Part shown: in pieces, positions 10,321 to 22,303 of the stretch
Numbering within the stretch: the stretch's first letter is position 1
Layout of the letters: every line of letters begins with the position of its first letter
Assembly (NCBI GenBank): GCA_026018925.1
Contig: JAKSZU010000003.1
Location: forward strand, 9,821,236 to 9,885,235
Length of the DNA: 64,000 bases
Direction: 5' to 3'
From: Tupaia tana
Lineage: Eukaryota; Chordata; Mammalia; Scandentia; Tupaiidae
Translations under genes and position numbers: made by a program
The notes under the pieces: model-generated
Told to the model about the DNA's origin: nothing
Seen by the model: only the letters and a program-made list of their open reading frames with translations
The model's database searches: none

Positions 10321-12884
10321 AGTGAATGAGCCCACACTACACCATTTTAGTTAACTCAGTTGACAACCTATGCCATTAAATACAACCTTATCAATTTCAT
10401 GAATAACAGAAGTTGAAACTGTCAGAATGTTTTAAAATCATCTGTAGTTAATACAACAAAAAAAAATCTGTTATTTGGGATTGATTAGGAATTGGTTTTC
10501 TTTTTTAATTTTAAATACTTTTCATAAAAAATTCAGTATTATGCCTTATTTTTTTTTGCTTTGCAAAAAACATCTGTCCAGTTATTTTAACACTAATTGT
10601 ACCTTTTGCTGTACTCTAAAAATTATCTAATTACCACTACAACCATTTCCATATGACTTTAGACAAAGTTATTCTATCCTTGCAGAAAATTGGTTACCAT
10701 TAGTTTCTCAGAAAGAGTGAAAGAGAGCTGTCCTTTTGCCAAGGTCTGAGTGTTTGCTCGGACTGGAAATTTTGGCCGATGAAGAGGGAGGGAGCCCACA
10801 AGTTAATCATCATCATTCTTTGTTCTTCAGTTGACAAGAGGCTTATCATCAGCCTCCCTCACAGCACCACCAATTTTCTTGACTATTTCTATATCTAGCA
10901 CACACGTTGTACCCTCCTGTGTTCATGTTTGTTGCTTCTAGAAAGTTCTTAGCACCTCCATGGATATATGTATATTTCCTTTGTGATTGCTCACACAACT
11001 GGACATGGTAGACAGTCATTGTTCTTAAAATAATACATTTAGAACTTCTGAAATGGAAGAAGACAATTTCCTGTAAAAGAGATTATGGGAGAGATCTTTT
11101 CTTCCTTTCCAAATTCACATGAATAAATTTCACAATCTCTCAAATTAAGCTTCACAGAGTCCAAAAGGTTTTGGAAAGCTCTAAAGTATCACTAAAACTT
11201 ACCACAATTACCCCTAAATTTTATTAGTACATATAGTGTTTACTTTGATTTTGTACACTTAGAATGTGGGCCTTCTAGTCTTTCAAGGAAATGTCTTCGC
11301 TGAAGAGAGTAGCGTCTTAACTTTTACGTAGAACAAAGTTGTTATCTTAAATTGCATGTCTATGAAATTCAAGATAATTATTTGTTATGTTGACTAATAA
11401 ATAATTAGCATTTAAATGTATGCATGCAAATCCCTGTAGACTAATTTTCAATTATGTTTATAAAATTATGAAAGCCATATAATTTCTCCTTTTTTGTCTT
11501 AGCTCTCAGAAAACCCAGAGCTACCATCACTGTGCAATTGTAACAGATACATTGTGGAATCTGAACGACATGTATTTCTTCTACTGCCTTTAAAAAAATG
11601 TCTGTTTTAATTTGTTGCTTAGTATTTTATGATGTTTCATGGCAGCTTGTCTTGAACCAGGTGAGTATATAAGATTTAAATAAGTAAAATATTTTTTGAA
11701 AACTTTCTAATTTCAAACTATTATATATGGCCTACCTAAAAACCCTAGTTATTTTTCTCCTAAAAAAAGCTAGGTGAAATGCTAAATGGAGATTTATATG
11801 TTTATCATTGGGGGAGATGTGAATGGCATAAATACGTTATTTTTAAAATAAAATTTATTTACCTTTACTCATTAAAACAATCAACTAGTCATACCATAAT
11901 TAATCTTAAAAAGAACATTTTTTTATAGAAAATGGTACCCTCAAATCTGAATGTTCTTAGTTAAATATTCTTAAGTTTTAATGTAATGGAATTCTCAAAA
12001 TGATATCTACTTAGTTAAATATGCTCTCTTAGAGCTTTAAGTATAGGTTATATCATTTATTCAGTATGACAATTTCCAATTGTTTAAACTAGCAAAAATT
12101 TCTTTCATTTCTACAACTTAAAAAGTGTTTATTCCTAATTCTTAGAACTTTGTATACTTAATCAAGGTCACTTGGTTTATGAATTAATCGTAATGCTTTT
12201 CTTTCATTACTGTTCAACCTATAGCAGTCTTCTTTTATAATCCTCTACATGTGGATTCTTACATATTCTATGCTCTTTACTTAAGAGAGTTACAGTTTAT
12301 ATAAAAGCTTATTTTATTTCCACAAAAATTACTCCAAGTCCATTTTACCTCATTTCTTAATAACTCCAGTCTTCTGTCGTCTTCTCAAAAGGTCTCTTTG
12401 AACTCCAGACCTTCCTGTTTAACACAATTGATTAAACTTTCTAAACCAGCAGCTGATATGACTTCCATGCTCCAAACAGTAACTGTTCCTTCTGACCTGT
12501 CACTCTGAGTGAAAATTCTTGTCTAGCTCAAAGTTTGCTTTATCCTAGACACATTTTTCAAACTAATATTACTTCTTGCCATCACAACCTTATCTCTACC
12601 TCAAATTCTCATCAGGTAGCTTTCCCCCCCTCATCACACTCCTCACCAACATGGGAATGCTAAATACTACATTTGTGCATGCTTTTCCTCAAATCTAAAT
12701 GAAGAGTCTCCTCCAGTTTCCCTGTAAGATATGTGTGCATTATGTAAGGCTTAATTCATGTTCTACCCACTTCATGTTTGTAGATATACTGGGGTCTCAA
12801 TCCCATTGATTCTGAGACATTTTTAATACTTAACAATAACAATACCATGCAATTCTCACCAAGGACTTCACTAAGCACAGTTAA
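10321..12884. other. Unassigned AT-rich DNA
   Basis: About 2.5 kb with no SINE insertion and no recognised gene. It is mostly AT-rich with scattered poly-T runs. The segment 12340-12790 is pyrimidine-rich and could be a decayed L2, but I cannot align it. Confidence 0.45.
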
Positions 12885-13045
12885 CATTATTTTTTAGTTC
12901 TCATCTAAAACTGAAGACGAAGATGGAATCGTCCACGTCCTGCAGGCACTACAGAGTGAAGAAATCTGCGTGAGCTTACACAGAGGAGCTGACTAGCCAA
13001 GACAGGGCAGGCTGACTCTCAGGCCTCTGCTCCATCCTTCCTCTA
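12885..13045 (-). mobile_element. Possible MIR fragment
   Basis: Antisense-MIR-like pieces: 'ctcatctaaaactgaagacg', then 'acacagaggagctgactagc', then 'ctgactctcaggcctctgct'. There is extra sequence between the blocks. Confidence 0.35.
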
Positions 13046-14051
13046 TGTAATAAACACATTATTTATTTTAAAGGGGGTGGCTTCCTGTTGCTATTACTCT
13101 TGCTTACTCCATCTGCACTTCTGGGACAGAGTTGTCCAGGAGCAGAACTGTCCGACCTACTATTGCCAGGGTTAAGCATATGTTTAAAAATATACCTTAG
13201 ATGCATCCACTGTGGATCAAATGTTGAGATAGATTTTGTGAGGAAAAAAAGTGATGAGATGGGGAAAAAACAAACAACACAGCTAAACTCTAAATAGCTT
13301 GATAAGCCTCTTTCTTTTTGATCTTGTACCCTCTCCCAGACCCAAAGACATTGACTTGAATTGCTACAGTCAACCCCAGTTCTACAGATTGCAAATGTCA
13401 AATCTAACCATGGCTTCCCTTCTTGAGCTAAGCCACACAATGTGTTCTTTCCAGGTTTGAGTATGTCACCTATGTAAAAAAAAAAAAAAAATCCCCTCAC
13501 TCCAAGCATTTGTGTACAGTGTAGACTTTATGAAGAATTGTGAGGAGATGCAGAACAATGTCTCAATAACAGTAAGTCAAACACATTCAACTGGCAAATA
13601 ATGGCACTTAACCAAGTCTCCGATCCTTTTACTGGTCTTCTCTTAAGTTGTTCTTCTCTCTCTCTCTGTCTCCTGTTTTCAGAGAGAAAACCAACAATTT
13701 CCTTTCTTATTTGCAAGGAAAGAGCATCTCTTCCTTTGGTATGTTGATCACCACTTTCTTTCATGCCCTTAACCTCTCATCTTTTATATCAAGTGTCAAG
13801 AAGCTTACAGCATTAATTCTCAATCCAAGATATGTCTATTTGTGCTAGAAGTTAACATAATAAATAGCCCATCAGTTATTAGTGTTTGTATGTGTGTCTG
13901 TGCATGCATATAGTGTACATATCTACATTTTAAAAAATTTTCTTTAAAAAGCAAAACCTGCTTTAATATAATTTTGCATCTGAATTTTTCTGTTGTTTCT
14001 TTAGCTGAGGGAACCAAAACAGTCAGTTTACCAAATTCAGGGAAGTTTTGA

Positions 14052-14054
<3 letters not shown>
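13046..14054. other. Unassigned DNA; long ORFs here are not genes
   Basis: The 148-codon antisense frame at 13063-13509 begins in a poly-T run (poly-A at 13476-13491 on the plus strand). It has no recognisable domain. No splice or gene structure is visible. Confidence 0.45.
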
Positions 14055-14102
<48 letters not shown>

Positions 14103-14225
14103 CACACACACATATACACACACACACACACATATATATATACATATATACATATACGTATATGTATATATGTATATATATATATATATATAAACTATAC
14201 ACACACACACACACATATATATATA
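14055..14225. repeat. Compound (TA)n/(CA)n microsatellite
   Basis: A TA run of about 40 bp, then mixed ca/ta tracts, a second TA run around 14170-14192 and an (ac)n run at 14199-14215. This accounts for the tyrosine/isoleucine-rich frames read across it. Confidence 0.97.
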
Positions 14226-14665
14226 GTCACATTTAATCACTGTACATCTTTACAGTGCACAGAATAGTCTTTTTCAGCATGAATTCAGGGCATAGAAATC
14301 AAGTCAAAGACACTACCACATACATGATTATCAACTGATAACTTATTTCCATGCCCGTTAAATGTTTTTTCTTTCCCTGATCCCCTTTCTCCCACCCCCT
14401 ACTCCCACCCCCCTCCTACACTGTCTCTAGTATCTGTAGCTGCTATCCCTCCTATTAGACTTTCCAGTCCCTCAGTTTCTGCCGTTGAGTGCAGACATTT
14501 AGTATCTAATGGCTTGCTTCACTTAGCATTGTCTTGCATATTTGTCCATTTTGCATTAAATGTCAAGGTCTCATTTTTTATAGCTGAGTAGTATTCCATA
14601 GTATATATGTGCCATATTTTTTAATACATTCATTCATGCATTAACATTTACAGAGAACATGTTTG
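14226..14665 (-). mobile_element. L1 3' end, antisense
   Basis: The segment 14580-14615 reads 'tagctgagtagtattccatag' then 'tatatatgtgcca', the antisense of the L1 ORF2 C-terminal segment (WHIYSMEYYSAIK in the sense copy at 44290-44335). The pyrimidine-rich 14380-14470 is its 3' UTR. The microsatellite lies where the A tail would be. Confidence 0.8.
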
Positions 14666-14763
14666 TAGCATTTGGCCTAGATAACCTGTAACACAGAGAA
14701 TGTGTTTTTACATGGTATGCTTATGAGTGTAGAACTACAATTAATTTAAGCACTAGAACAACC
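14666..14763. other. Unassigned spacer
   Basis: Short AT-rich spacer ending in the SINE target site. Confidence 0.4.
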
Positions 14764-14780
14764 AAAAGCTATTTATAAGG

Positions 14781-14960
14781 GGGACCAGCAGGTGGCATGG
14801 TGGTTAAGGTGCTGGACACTCCCACATGGCCAACCATGGTTCGAGTCCTGGACCTGATGACTTGCTTTCTCGCTTCCTCTCCCTCTTTCTCTCTCTCTCT
14901 CTTTCTGGTCAAATTAAAATGAATGAATAAATAAAATTTAAAAAAGATAATTTTTTTTAA
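14781..14960 (+). mobile_element. Type S tRNA-derived SINE with TSD
   Basis: Head gggaccagcaggtggcatgg, box B 'ggttcgagtcctgg', then directly 'ttgctttctcgcttcc', a (ctctct)n tract, 'ctggtcaaattaaaatgaat' and an A/T tail. The TSD aaaagctatt(t/c)ata(a)gg flanks it at 14764-14780 and 14961-14976. Confidence 0.93.
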
Positions 14961-14976
14961 AAAAGCTATTCATAGG

Positions 14977-16321
14977 GATTACTGAACATTGCAAAAAGAA
15001 AATATAAAAGTCATAACCTTGTAATGATTATTACCTAAATAGAAATAAATATATCTACTGAGACTTTACAAATGTTTTTCTATAGCATCTACTTAGTTCT
15101 TCCTCTTTCCAGAACTTTTCCCAGTTTTCTATGCATTTGTATATTCTTACTCTTTTCTATACTTATTTTCTTCACTGTCTATACCTACCTTCTTTTTCAC
15201 TTTTATTTCCTAGTCTTTATGGTTTTATCTACTTTCATCACCCATCTATTTTTCTCCCTTTTCTGTTTCTTTGGTCTCCCAAAATAGCTATAAGATGAAA
15301 TTAAAATATATATGCAACATTTAAGATGATTACCTTAATAAAACTTAATGTCATTTATATTCATTTGAAAAAAGTAGAAGATATTCTTTCTTTATAAAAT
15401 GCACACAGAATCATAACATAGATATGCACATTGATCAATCAATGATCCTCAAATTAAAATATATATACATTTACATTATATATGAGCATATAGAAATGCT
15501 ACAGTGATCCTGCGACATAAATAGGTACGTTAATTTAAGACAGAGATTTGAATTAATAGCCTAGGAATTAAAACACTTTTACTTTATGGCTTTTAGTATA
15601 TTTTAAAAAGTCATATAAAAGAAATATTCCTATTGTTTCTATTAATATTAAAAAAACATTTTAAGAATATATATAGAGAGAAATAGTGTAGGTGCTAATA
15701 ACTGCTTTAATCTTTATCCAAAAGAGCTAAGTACTTTGCAGACCTATTTTCTAAAGCAATTAAAACTTTCTCATGTTTTAAGACAGTGCACTTTAAACTC
15801 TCATATATGTCATTTCTACAACACAACTGCTCACTTTTTGATCTCTTGTGAGTCTCAGTTCTTTAGATTTGGGAGACAGGATGACAAATAGGCCATCGTT
15901 TATAGCTTTATTTTAATACTAAAGCATGTGGTCACATTCATTTGGATTGTTTGTGTTAATACGCCCTGTGTGGATACCAGAGCAGAGCATCAAAGTGTGA
16001 TATACGGGGAAAGGGACTATCATACAATGTCCAAATTACTAACCAACTGTTCTCTGAACAGCATGAAGCGGAGGACTTTCACTTTCTGAGGTCTCATTCC
16101 TGAAATCAGAACAGCCTGAGAGCACTCTAAATATTCAAGAGAAAAATTCTGCTTTTGCTTTGTCAAGCATTCTCCAGCAAACAAAAGTTAAGTAAGGCAA
16201 AATGAAATAGTTTATTTAAGTTTTATTAAAGATTTGTTTCTGCTTTTAGGATAGTAAATCTAAACTTTTTCACATGGAAACAATTGAGCTGGTTCTACAA
16301 GACTCAGCTAATAATATCTTC
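14977..16321. other. Unassigned AT-rich DNA
   Basis: No gene is visible. A pyrimidine-rich stretch at 15070-15285 gives a spurious 71-codon hydrophobic frame. The rest has no recognised repeat. Confidence 0.45.
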
Positions 16322-16338
16322 AAAAAATGGGCAAAATG

Positions 16339-16519
16339 GGGACCAGCAGGTGGCATGGTGGTTAAGGCGCTGGACATTCCCACATGGCCAACCACGGTTT
16401 GAGTCCCGGACCTGGTGGCTTGCTTTCTAACTTTCCCTCTCTCTCTCTCTCTGTGTCTCTCTCTGGTCAAATTAAAATAAAATGAATGGATAAATAAAAT
16501 AAAATAAATAATTCTCTAA
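16339..16519 (+). mobile_element. Type S SINE with perfect TSD
   Basis: Typical short form ending 'ctggtcaaattaaaataaaatg' plus an A/T tail. The 17-bp TSD aaaaaatgggcaaaatg is identical at 16322-16338 and 16520-16536, so the insertion is comparatively recent. Confidence 0.95.
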
Positions 16520-16536
16520 AAAAAATGGGCAAAATG

Positions 16537-18178
16537 TAATTGTCCTTTTTTAATGAGTAAGTGGCGTCATAATACCTATTTAGATTATCACATAATACTG
16601 TGAGAAAGCAATTTCCATCTTAAATCTGAGACGTGGTGCTTATTTACAAACATTTCTCTAAAGGATAATGATACAAGAATCAACAAGCCTACATCACCAC
16701 AAGGGTAGGACCCACCCGTCCCATCACTGAATACATCCTTTTGAATGTATCTTTGTTTTTGCATGAAAGAAAAGAAATTGTTTGTGTGGTCTTTAACCTA
16801 TCAACCCATTTTTCCTCATCTCTTACTGAGGCAGGAGTACAAATGATGGTACTGAATTTTATATTACTTCGTCAAGATCATCTTGATAACTTTAGTGCAA
16901 GGACTAACTCATAGTAGATTTTCCATAGTTGTTGACTGAAATGTAAGGACCATGACTATTTTCTTAATTTTTTAGGTGTAAACTTATATTTCCTGTAACT
17001 GCTACTTAAATTTGGGATTATTAAATACAATAGATTATTTTCATTTTGAGTATAATTTAGTCTGCGCAGATTAAAAAAATAGAAAAAATTAAAATCCCTA
17101 TATCTTATATTGGGTTGTTAGAAAAGTCACAAAGTATTTTTCTTTGTTTTTCTATGCAAAAATGCATCATGAGTCTTCTGACGATCCAATAATTTGGTTA
17201 AATGCAAAAAGTAGTAAATTAAAAGCATACAGTTCCTTCACAGAAGTTTCTTTCAGTTAGAAATTATTTTTGACAAGCAAAAATTAAACTATTTTAGTAA
17301 CTAGAGTCCCCAAGTCATACTTAAATACCAAATTAATCTATCACACACCGATTGATTGATAACATTCTAGAATTAACTCAAAAGTTAGAGAACTACTACT
17401 TAACTATTAAATGACAAATACTTCGAATTTAAGTGAGTTTTAATTTTCTACAGTTCAGGCTTTGATCCTGGATAATAACTTAACAATAACAATCTCAAAT
17501 GATTAATCCAAAAGCCAAGTCACTTATATTGATTAACTTAAAACACGGTATTATAAGTGAAATAATTATGTCAGTTGTATAAGGAAAGGAAAGGTGTACA
17601 GGACACTGGAAAGCCCCTTAATCAAACACCTTTGCTCTAGTTAACATGATCCTGCAGGGTTTCCTGATATCTGGAGAAGAACACCAGGAAAGGGAGTTAA
17701 GTCTGTGAGTTCCCTCTTGTCCTCAGGGCTGATCTTCCTGGGGCCAGAGTCCAGCTATCCCTTCATCTCATCGATCCTTCCACAGTACGGCTGGAGTAGG
17801 CTCCCAGAGAAAGTTCTTTGCATATCTTGGTTCCCAGTAAATTGTGATGCTTTCAGTTGTTAAGGATGCTTAAGATGAAAGGCTAAAAGTTTAATTCAAG
17901 TTTGCTTAAGGCACTAAATTTACAAAGCCATTAACCCACATTTAAGAACTTCTACATTTTGTGACTTTTGTTGATGTGTCAGTCAACTCTAATCAGTAGC
18001 CTCAAGAAAAGCCCAGTCCAGAAAGCCTGGGAGCAAAGACGATCCTCTAGGGTGAGTCCCACTCTCTCATCAAAGACGCTGTGGGCATCTCTCCAGAAAT
18101 CGCATCAGTGATACTGCCTAGGGCAATGGACATGTTTTTTGTTGTTGTTGTTGTTGCTGTTTGTTTTTTGAAAATCAA
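16537..18178. other. Unassigned DNA
   Basis: About 1.6 kb without SINEs or a recognisable gene. The segment 17590-17840 is richer in GC. A (gtt)n run lies at 18138-18160. Confidence 0.45.
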
Positions 18179-18193
18179 GGAAACTTTTAAAAA

Positions 18194-18331
18194 TTGTTTT
18201 ATTTATTTATTTAATTTGACCAGAGAGGTACAGCGAGAGAGAGAAAGAAAACTGAGAAAGCAAGCCACTCAAACCATGGTTGGCCATGTGGGAGTACAAC
18301 ACCCCCAACCACCATGCCATCTGCTGGTCCT
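18194..18331 (-). mobile_element. Type S SINE, internally deleted, with TSD
   Basis: Antisense short form: 'tttaatttgaccagagaggtac', (gaga)n, 'gagaaagcaagccac', then a jump to 'caaaccatggttggccatg' (the box B side is partly missing) and 'catctgctggtcc'. The TSD ggaaac(a)tttt..aaaaa lies at 18179-18193 and 18332-18349. Confidence 0.88.
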
Positions 18332-18384
18332 GGAAACATTTTTTAAAAAGAGAACAACTTTTACATTTTGAAAGTGCACCAGAT

Positions 18385-18651
18385 CGAGACCAGAAGTTGG
18401 CATAATGGCTTTATCGCTGGACTCCCATGTGGTCGACCTCAGTTCAAGTCCCAGACCAGGTGGCTTAAACTCACGCTGGGTTCGCATGTGTGTGTGTCCA
18501 GGATCCCAAGAGGAGAGTGGAGGAGCAGGGATTGTGGTGTGGCCATCCCCTCTGGGAGGTGATTTTTTGCTTTCTCTCTCTCTCTCTCTGTCTCTGTCTT
18601 TCTGGCGAGCGCATGTGCCCTATAGCGAAAACCTCTCAAAAAAAAAAAAAA
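18385..18651 (+). mobile_element. Type L SINE with perfect TSD
   Basis: Full-length long form from 'gaccagaagttggcataatgg' to 'agcgaaaacctctc' and the A tail. The 14-bp TSD aaagtgcaccagat is perfect at 18371-18384 and 18652-18665. Confidence 0.95.
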
Positions 18652-18783
18652 AAAGTGCACCAGATTAATTTTTTTTTGCCTTCTACATTCTTCTGAAATA
18701 ATTTTTTTCTTTAGTATTTGAGAGCACAGTATATCAGCAGCAAATTGTTTTAAAATATAGGAAGAAGAAGGACACAACAACAG

Positions 18784-19003
18784 GGGCGTGATGGTGGAGC
18801 AGGGGTAAAATGCGACACTGTGAGGTTGACCCTCACGGGAAGGTTCTAGGTTCATGTCAGGGGATCTCCCTGGAGACATTGGGCTTGCGAAGATCCTGGC
18901 TGGCTGAGGCTGTGGGGAACCATGGCATTGAGACTCTGCTGGGAGTGCTCTCTCTTTCTCTCTCTCTGTCCTTCTCACTCATAGATGAAATAAATAAACC
19001 TTT
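18784..19003 (+). mobile_element. Type C tRNA-derived SINE
   Basis: Landmarks: 'gtgatggtggagcaggggtaaaa', 'gggaaggttctaggttcatg', 'ggatctccctggag', 'gctggctgaggctgtgggg', 'gagactctgctgggagtgctc', (tctctc)n and 'gaaataaataaaccttt'. One of the least diverged type C copies here. Confidence 0.9.
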
Positions 19004-19644
19004 AAAAATCCAAACAGTGAATACTAAGCCAAATCAAACCTGAAAAGACAAAACAAAATACAAAGCCATGATCAAAAACCACGTACCTATACTTGACAGA
19101 ATTCTAGATGCTGTGAATGGGAGACAAATGTGATGGATTAAAAGTTACTATCTCCTAAGGGAAACTCATGGCTTTAAATCAAATGTATTAGTGTACTTAA
19201 TTACTAAATGCTGCTGGGTAATACTGTTTCCACAACCATATTTCTGTTCTGAAGAGATTTTCATTTAGATGTTTTATATTATATTACTGGTATTGTCATG
19301 TGACTAGCCAGTTCTGGACTTGAAGCAATCCTATAAATAATTGTAAGAGCCAAGGTCAAACTATCTCTTACATATAGCTATTTTCTTATTTCATTTTTGT
19401 TAAATGGGAAAAAGATAAAGAAATCCATAGGGTCTAAAAATGTACAATGTCCAACATTAGGGATGTCAGGGAGAGTCTAATGGAGTTTTCTCTGCATATA
19501 TTCTTATAAACCTGAAGCTTTCTGCCAGGAATTACTATGTACATGATATTTAAAATTTTAAAATTTAGTCATTATGCTGCTAGTTTATATATGAATTATT
19601 TTCAGTGCTTCAAATGAACCCAATTTTATTGACTATTATTTTAA
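19004..19644. other. Unassigned AT-rich DNA
   Basis: No gene or named repeat recognised between the two type C SINEs. Confidence 0.45.
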
Positions 19645-19865
19645 AATATATTGATTTATTCCAAGAGTGAGACTGACAGAGAGAGAGATGAGAAAAAGAG
19701 GTACAGCACCCCAACAGGCTCTCAATGACACGCTCCATGCCCAGCCTTAGCCAGCCTGGGTCCGGTGGTTCCTCAGTACACACATGCCCAGTGTCCTCAG
19801 GGAGGCCTTTGCCTGGGGTCTGCCTCACAGAAGTCACTTTGTATCACTGTACCCCATGGGGTCCC
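19645..19865 (-). mobile_element. Type C SINE, antisense
   Basis: Antisense tail 'attgatttattccaagagtgag', (gaga)n, 'agcaccccaacaggctctcaa', 'agccttagccagcctggg', 'cagggaggcctttgcc' and head end 'ccatggggtcc'. A type L SINE is inserted just beyond its 5' end. Confidence 0.85.
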
Positions 19866-19875
19866 TGGCTTTTTT

Positions 19876-20130
19876 TTTCCCCATACAGTGTGTGTGCTTG
19901 CTGCAGAGAAAGAGACAGAGACAGAGACAGAAAGAGGCAAAGTGAGAAACTACCCCAAACCCCCAAGAGGGATGCCTATGCAGTAATCCCTTCTCCTCCA
20001 TTCTCCTCTCAGGATTTTACGCACTCAAGCATATGTGCTTGGCATTTTAAAGCTGCTGGGTCTGGGACTCAAACTGTGGTCACTCATGTGGGAGTCCAAC
20101 ATGTTAACCACTACACCATCTGCTGGCCCC
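19876..20130 (-). mobile_element. Type L SINE with imperfect TSD
   Basis: Antisense long form from 'cccatacagtgtgtgtgcttgc' to 'accatctgctggcccc'. The TSD gtccct(g/t)g(c/a)cttttt-like is at about 19861-19875 and 20132-20146. Confidence 0.88.
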
Positions 20131-20185
20131 AGTCCCTTGACTTTTTAAAAGTTATAGATGTTTGACTCTTTTTAATTTTTTATTT

Positions 20186-20353
20186 TTAGAGGTTTTGCTA
20201 TAGAGTGTATACACTCGCCCAAAAGAGAGAAACAGAAAGCGAGAAATCACCCCCACAGGGAGGATGGCCACTCCTCAATCCCTTCTCCTCCATTTTCCTC
20301 TCAGGATCTTGGGCACGCACATACATGCGCCTGGCGTGAGCTTAAGCCACAGG
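20186..20353 (-). mobile_element. 5'-truncated type L SINE
   Basis: Antisense body and tail from 'gctatagagtgtatacactcgcc' through 'aggatcttgggcacgc' to 'ggcgtgagcttaagccac'. The tRNA-like head with both promoter boxes is absent, so this copy could not be transcribed from its own promoter. Confidence 0.85.
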
Positions 20354-20483
20354 GTTCTTTGGATGGGTAAATAATCTCAATGTTCAATAAATTCTTCCTG
20401 CTTTTACTCATTATACACAGCCTATATGCCAAGCGCTTAGCCAGAGCTGATTTTCCACCATTCCTGCCTTCAGCTGGGTTCAG

Positions 20484-20810
20484 CACGGGTCAGCTCCCTT
20501 CTGTAAAGGGGTCGGTAGCACACATGTTAGGCTTTGAGAGGTCACCCGCAGTCTCTGTGGCAGGCAGCCCACTGAAAACAGCATAGACAGCACGTAAGCA
20601 GATGGGCGTGGCTGTCTTCTACAACGCGCTCCACAGACACTGAATTGCAAACTTCAGCTAGCTTTTACGCATCATGAGCTATTTTGCTCCTTTTATTTTT
20701 TCGGTCATTTAAAATCTCAAAACCCTTCTTTTTAGCTCAAGACCTGTACAAAAACAGTAGCTCACTGCATTGGGCCCTTGGGCTCTCGGCTGCTGTACCC
20801 TGGTCCCTTG
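20484..20810 (+). mobile_element. hAT-Charlie-type non-autonomous transposon
   Basis: Follows the widespread eutherian element with 'ttctgtaaagggg', 'taggctttg', 'gtctctgt', 'catagacagcacgtaagc', 'atgggcgtggctgt', then 'cacagacactgaatt', 'gagctattttg', 'cggtcatttaaaatc' and 'cctgtacaaaaacag' in the known order. It is diverged with small indels. I do not commit to a subfamily name. Confidence 0.75.
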
Positions 20811-21073
20811 CGTTATGATTTCTATTTTTCATGACAAACTATACCCTAAGCTCTGAAGTTTCATAGACCTCTGTTTAACAAAAATCTGAAGAATTTATTG
20901 CTGAGCTTTTATTTTACAGAAACATATTCATCATTTGTCATCTCAGTATACTTGACTCCATACTGATATAACTGGTTCTAGGAAATGGAAAAGAGGAGAA
21001 TAACGTGGAAGGTTTTGTGGCTGGCAAGGGGACTACTGTATTTCTGCTCCCTCCATTTGAAAGAACAGTTTTC

Positions 21074-21347
21074 TTTTTCTTTTTCTTTTTTTTTTTGGAG
21101 GGGTTTTTGCTATAGGGCGTGTGTGCTCGCCAGAAAGACAGAGAGAGACAGAGAGATAGAAAGCGAGAAATCAACCCCCAGGGGGGATGGCCACACCGCA
21201 ATCCCTTCTCCTCCATTCTGCTCTCAGGATCTTGGGCACGCACACACATGCACCTAGCGTGAGTTTAAGCCACCGGGTCCGGGACTCAAACTGTGGTTGA
21301 CTACATGGGAGTCCAACAACATAGCCATTGCTCTAACTGCTGGTCCC
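21074..21347 (-). mobile_element. Type L SINE with TSD
   Basis: Antisense long form with intact landmarks: 'gctatagggcgtgtgtgctcgcc', 'caacccccaggggggatgg' and 'aggatcttgggcacgc'. The TSD gaaagaaca(g/a)ttttc lies at 21059-21073 and 21348-21362. Confidence 0.95.
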
Positions 21348-21362
21348 GAAAGAACAATTTTC

Positions 21363-21534
21363 AAAGCTAGGACTACCAACATTTCTCAGGGAAACAAATC
21401 TCTGCTACTTTGCTCCATTTCTTGGCTGTGACAATATTTTGGCACCAATTCTGTGTGGAAATATTTGCATGTAAGGAAGAAACATGTCAGGGCTATATTT
21501 TTAAATTTAAATGTACACTTAAACTGAGATCACT
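21363..21534. other. Unassigned spacer
   Basis: Short AT-rich spacer with nothing assigned. Confidence 0.4.
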
Positions 21535-21618
21535 AATCTAAGCCTCTCCTGTAATAAATGAGGAAACTTGAGGCTCGGAGTGTTATAGGAGCTTGCTCAA
21601 GAGCACACAGATAGTTTC
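21535..21618 (-). mobile_element. MIR fragment
   Basis: 'aaatgaggaaacttgaggctcgg' then 'ggagcttgctcaagagcacacagatag' is the antisense MIR core. Confidence 0.7.
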
Positions 21619-22035
21619 TTTTTTTTTTTTAACTGAACTCCAAAATACATGTTTTTTTGCCCTACAGCTGACTCTAAGGATAGAGATACATGTGTATTTT
21701 CTCAGAAGGAAGTAGGAAACTAAGCATCTTAGCCTTTAGTTCACAAGTAATTAGTGACAATTTAATTGAAATTTAAAGTGTTTTCACTGCATTAATAAAT
21801 AATTAACACCCAAATAGAAACAGCTTTGCTCTGCTTGAGAATTGTGAATTAGCAGATAAGCTCTCCACAAAACCAGTTAAACAAGTGGCAGTGCCCTCCA
21901 GAAATATGCCTGAGTTCTGTCCTCATGGATTTATCTGAGATTTGTTTGCTCTCTTTTCTTGTGTTTGAGTTGGGGAAGCATGTGCCAAACTTGGGGTTAA
22001 AATGGTGCTTACGTGCAGACCGAAGAATGGAACTA
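21619..22035. other. Unassigned DNA
   Basis: Poly-T run at 21619-21630, otherwise nothing recognised. Confidence 0.4.
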
Positions 22036-22303
22036 GGGACCAGCAGTTAGCATAATGGCTGTGTCACTGGGCTCCCATGTAGTCAACTGCGGTTTGAGTC
22101 CCGGACCCGGTGGCTTCAATTCACGCCGGGCTCATGTGCGTGTGTGCCCAAGATCCCAAGAGGAGAATGAAGGAGAAGGGATTGCAGCATGGCCTTGATT
22201 TCTTGCTTTCTGTCTCTCTGTCTCTCTCTCTCTGTCTTTCTGGTGAGCACACACGCCCTATAACTAAAAAACCTCTCCAAAAAAAAAAAAAAAAGAAAAA
22301 GAA
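22036..22303 (+). mobile_element. Type L SINE
   Basis: Young-type head 'gggaccagcagttagcataatggct', box B 'ggtttgagtcccgg', and 'gtgcccaagatcccaagaggag'. The hairpin block before 'tgatttcttgc' is deleted. It ends 'aactaaaaaacctctcc' plus A tail. Confidence 0.92.

Noticed and set aside
13063-13509. 148-codon antisense open frame
   Set aside because: It begins in a poly-A/T run, has no recognisable domain, and its other end falls in unremarkable sequence without splice sites.
14023-14240. Tyr/Ile-rich frames on both strands
   Set aside because: They are translations of the (TA)n/(CA)n microsatellite.
18439-18978. 179-codon antisense open frame, the longest in the window
   Set aside because: It runs across the antisense of a type L SINE and a type C SINE, with poly-F from the A tail and ET/ER repeats from the (tctctg)n tract. 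It has no domain and no gene context.
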